64,000 nt of DNA from Deltaproteobacteria bacterium (GTDB lineage Bacteria > Myxococcota_A > JAADFL01), in NCBI GenBank assembly GCA_013152945.1, contig JAADFL010000205.1:28657-92656 (forward strand), given 5' to 3'. Shown here in pieces: positions 63,794 to 64,000 of the stretch. How positions within the stretch are numbered: the stretch's first letter is position 1; every line of letters begins with the position of its first letter. Under the pieces are notes generated by a model, which was not told the DNA's origin, did not search any database, and saw only the letters and a program-made list of their open reading frames with translations. Both the position numbers and the translations under genes were made by a program.

Positions 63794-64000
63794 ATGCCTG
63801 ATATCCACATGAACATGAATTCACATGTACCGACTATCGGCAAATGTCTTGCATTTGTTATCTTGGCCTCCATTTCCTTTTCGGCAACCGCCCGGCAGGA
63901 CAATGAAGCCGCCTTTGCGGAAAGGTTCCTGTTCGGCAAACAGGAATCGTGCCGCCTGGCTCTCATCCTTGCGAGGGATAATGTGCCGCAAGCAGCCTTC
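63794..64000 (+). CDS. Exported protein, 5-prime part only
   Basis: This open frame of 69 codons runs off the window edge. In-frame ATGs lie at 63794, 63809 and 63815; none has a clear binding site. The early part (LAFVILASISFSATARQDN) is a classical signal peptide with cleavage near SATA. The mature start (FAERFLFGKQESCRLALILA) is helical and may begin a TPR-type domain. Divergent from the glycosidase gene to its left. Confidence 0.6.
   Translation, partial: MPDIHMNMNSHVPTIGKCLAFVILASISFSATARQDNEAAFAERFLFGKQESCRLALILARDNVPQAAF

Overview
The window looks like chromosomal DNA of an anaerobic or facultative deltaproteobacterium-type organism, most likely close to Myxococcota. The reasons: five secreted proteins end in a Cys-Gly/Glu-Cys motif, a membrane segment and basic residues, like the MYXO-CTERM anchor; there are long Asp-Thr linkers, PilZ proteins resembling the set expanded in myxobacteria, an MXAN_5187-like protein, an FHA protein and a large RHS lipoprotein. 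selA points to selenoprotein synthesis, and an ADP-forming acyl-CoA synthetase beta-type subunit suits fermentative or anaerobic metabolism. I see no rRNA, tRNA, CRISPR array, insertion sequence or phage module.

Layout. 0.2-5.7 kb: RHS/NHL lipoprotein. 6.0-8.0 kb: a three-gene operon (phasin-like coiled coil, ParA, acyltransferase) behind a strong sigma70-type promoter. 8.3-10.4 kb: selA, a zinc-ribbon gene and tatA on the minus strand. 10.5-13.7 kb: a gingipain-type (C25) peptidase. 14.1-19.3 kb: an FHA protein, then a subtilisin-like peptidase overlapping a glycosidase-like lipoprotein. 19.3-25.7 kb (minus): an alarmone-hydrolase-like HD protein, a glycosyltransferase with a coiled-coil tail, a membrane protein, and a TPR/PEGA envelope pair. 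25.9-33.9 kb: an Asp-Thr lipoprotein, an acyl-CoA synthetase beta subunit plus a PEP/pyruvate-binding protein, a HEAT-like protein, a rhodanese lipoprotein and an outer-membrane protein. 33.9-38.9 kb: a PKD-repeat lipoprotein. 39.0-47.5 kb: a Bat-like (aerotolerance-type) operon of DUF58 and von Willebrand A proteins, then an outer-membrane barrel. 47.7-51.2 kb: thioredoxin, a LysM amidase, an MXAN_5187-like protein. 51.4-55.4 kb: three PilZ genes, the middle one fused to Hsp70. 55.7-63.6 kb: three large secreted enzymes with anchoring tails. 63.8 kb to the end: the start of another exported protein.

Working together. Much of the coding capacity serves the cell envelope and secreted proteins: two peptidases, three glycosidase-like proteins, a serine hydrolase and several lipoproteins, many built as catalytic domain, Ig-like repeats, acidic linker and C-terminal anchor. 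This suits surface display of degradative enzymes by a saprophyte or predator. The most unusual locus is the PilZ cluster: a complete cyclic-di-GMP-type PilZ motif sits on the same polypeptide as an Hsp70 that lacks its lid, next to a paralogous free PilZ protein. The second is the phasin-like/ParA/acyltransferase operon, which could position or segregate a lipid or polyester granule.
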